Shown: positions 7,301 through 7,534 of the stretch, one piece after another
Layout of the letters: each line of letters opens with the position of its first letter
How positions within the stretch are numbered: position 1 is the stretch's first letter
Source: an uncultured Treponema sp.
GTDB lineage: Bacteria > Spirochaetota > Spirochaetia > Treponematales > Treponemataceae
NCBI GenBank assembly: GCA_945833725.1
Contig: CAMAFU010000082.1
Span: 1 to 7,534 of the forward strand
Direction of reading: 5' to 3'
Length of the DNA: 7,534 bases
The notes under the pieces: model-generated
What the model was told of the DNA's origin: nothing
What the model saw: the letters and a program-made list of their open reading frames with translations, nothing else
The model's database searches: none
Program-made: the position numbers and the translations under genes

Positions 7301-7534
7301 ATGCTCCAGCGAACTTGAAAGGGCTGCAGACTGAATTTCTATTTGACGGGTAAAATCATCAAGACGCTTTTTAGCCTGAGCATTTAAATTTTCGAAGGCT
7401 GCATCTTCCAGATTTTTTGATTTTTGTTCTGCTTCCAAAAAGCTTGTCCTGATTTTTGATTCCAGTTTTTCAAGAACTTCATCAACATGGTCAGCCGCAC
7501 TTTTTGTAACAGCCTCTGCCTTTTCGGCTCTTTT
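4382..7534 (-). CDS. Giant coiled-coil protein, SpiroCoCo-like, with C-terminal HTH-like domain; 5' partial
   Basis: The frame runs from the right edge (no stop to 7534) to a TAG at 4382-4384, giving 1,050 visible residues. A TTG at 7438 is open upstream and encodes ordinary coiled-coil sequence before it, so it is not the start. The protein is nearly all charged heptad-type helix rich in Glu, Lys, Gln, Ser and Asn. It contains no cysteine, only three Trp and only two prolines (visible residues 764 and 919). The first three quarters have looser heptads with recurring Phe and Ser; after P764 the pattern becomes a classical Leu/Ile/Val coiled coil. The last about 40 residues differ: TIRELRTQNFTAEQIARTLG then TINEVEMILAM resembles a helix-turn-helix with the G-x-S/T-x-E-x-I-A pattern. 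No membrane segment is seen in the visible part, but the N-terminus is missing. It resembles the large spirochaete coiled-coil (SpiroCoCo) proteins, whose function I do not know; a cytoskeletal or nucleoid-linked role is plausible but unproven. Confidence 0.88.
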   Translation of the reverse strand, partial: KRAEKAEAVTKSAADHVDEVLEKLESKIRTSFLEAEQKSKNLEDAAFENLNAQAKKRLDDFTRQIEIQSAALSSSLEHKILETRKSLEQKNKEVSDSMSEKTAELENEFRIKADGILKSFNEKAGTLESFIKTTVGELEHEISSGVSSLDEQFRQKSEENKNSVESLKQEILGNEKTVASLREFLEKETSELQKKYGDLYQQAIKDAGEKENAAFVKFQEIADRHLSNYKSTMENKINTIESQLKGQVEAIKDELNKSIQEVERLMQDSQSGASATSEKIRESADLASKKLADFQLQAEKKISDINSMLKESMEKMSSAYDEKQTELLSNVDRQLEDYRKNIEYRMSSLETTASDIESLGASLHTALEKTQNTVLSTFTVFSQGQVKEQKQFEEEMQKNSGNISSQISLLEQKLDEIKASASDNVNVALTDFKNRFGEDLKKRGEEIDDSLNEWKNSMDSKLALFSTNFENDRRNLESQYLDSMKKQVSDINLRITDQIQKVESLLEKTEQNVNEKIQTVESSIESYTKQSRISIQNATEEQDNFVKNSLELYGKHLSEELDKAEKETEEKLNSLSQTISEQGKTNSSNIDAMLGEFNLWRNQINSQFEQSKNMFKNQISGVQESTEQSLSQFKGEIQEQFDSFRSGIETQREDISQDIEGLRQKMSDSVSDYKTRSENIVSEMETLYGKMLTETQKKIREQQGDSEKTLRELSAKINRINDETDRREAEMVMRMQNDASELQTRMSEIDKTVKEYSNQLQIYPKAEQLKEQLEEKIRQLKSEITRVEEIRSSVDEVTKKVKALQSLNDDVAGKISKITGEKSRIDSLEKDFDKLLNLSSAMDQKIAELQNTSDELLDMENKVRIFQQGLGSIASKYDRLDKKENQIEQVANAVDKTNEELKKIETRLNEAARHTDNLPDQIKDVQKNIDSLVSYRGEISSAVEKLSSLENIIRNTDEKIEQIQIVREGIGKTEERWNKLNSEIERKLNVMKQILQSEIKQSGGAENSRITMQEKDTIRELRTQNFTAEQIARTLGRTINEVEMILAMSD
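4385..4507 (-). other. C-terminal helix-turn-helix-like domain of the coiled-coil protein
   Basis: The last about 41 residues leave the coiled-coil pattern. A first helix (KDTIRELRTQ), the segment FTAEQIARTLG and a third helix (NEVEMILAM) follow the spacing of small HTH domains such as sigma region 4. From memory, a similar ending occurs in SwrB/DUF6115-type coiled-coil proteins. DNA binding is inferred only. Confidence 0.55.

Noticed and set aside
7436..7438. TTG as start codon of the coiled-coil gene
   Set aside because: The frame is open upstream to the window edge with the same coiled-coil composition, and no Shine-Dalgarno precedes the TTG; the true start is outside the window.

Overview
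The window looks like chromosomal DNA of a spirochaete, most likely a Treponema-group species. The grounds are a carD-type regulator overlapping a fused ispDF gene, a very long cysteine-free coiled-coil protein of the spirochaete SpiroCoCo type, and moderately AT-rich codon use. No genus-specific marker such as rRNA is present, so this placement is inference from gene content. I see no mobile element, CRISPR array, tRNA or rRNA.

Layout. Positions 2-799 (+) hold the 3' part of an alpha/beta-hydrolase of the hormone-sensitive-lipase type. It keeps the HGG oxyanion motif but appears to have lost the nucleophilic serine and the catalytic histidine. After 39 bases comes a full U32-family gene (839-2338, +), best read as trhP (tRNA hydroxylation), with an unusual charged insertion in its C-terminal domain. 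A 153-base gap (2339-2491) holds a weak terminator-like fold and a very good sigma-70 promoter that lies almost on top of the next start codon. That promoter should drive carD (2492-3157, +), whose product ends in a 47-residue, almost purely acidic tail. The bifunctional ispDF gene (3147-4379, +) starts inside the last codons of carD. Only two bases past the ispDF stop, a converging gene (4382 to beyond 7534, -) encodes more than 1,050 residues of coiled coil ending in a small helix-turn-helix-like domain. Its 5' end is off the window.

How the genes fit together. carD and ispDF form a tightly coupled two-gene unit joining a global RNA polymerase-binding factor to the MEP isoprenoid pathway. 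The hydrolase and trhP probably share a transcript but have no obvious functional link. The coiled-coil gene is on its own, converging transcription unit.

The points most worth a second look are the probable pseudo-esterase, the apparently leaderless carD mRNA, the acidic CarD tail with ispDF starting inside its coding tract, and the coiled-coil protein with a C-terminal DNA-binding-like domain. None of these amounts to a clearly new system; they are unusual variants of known families.
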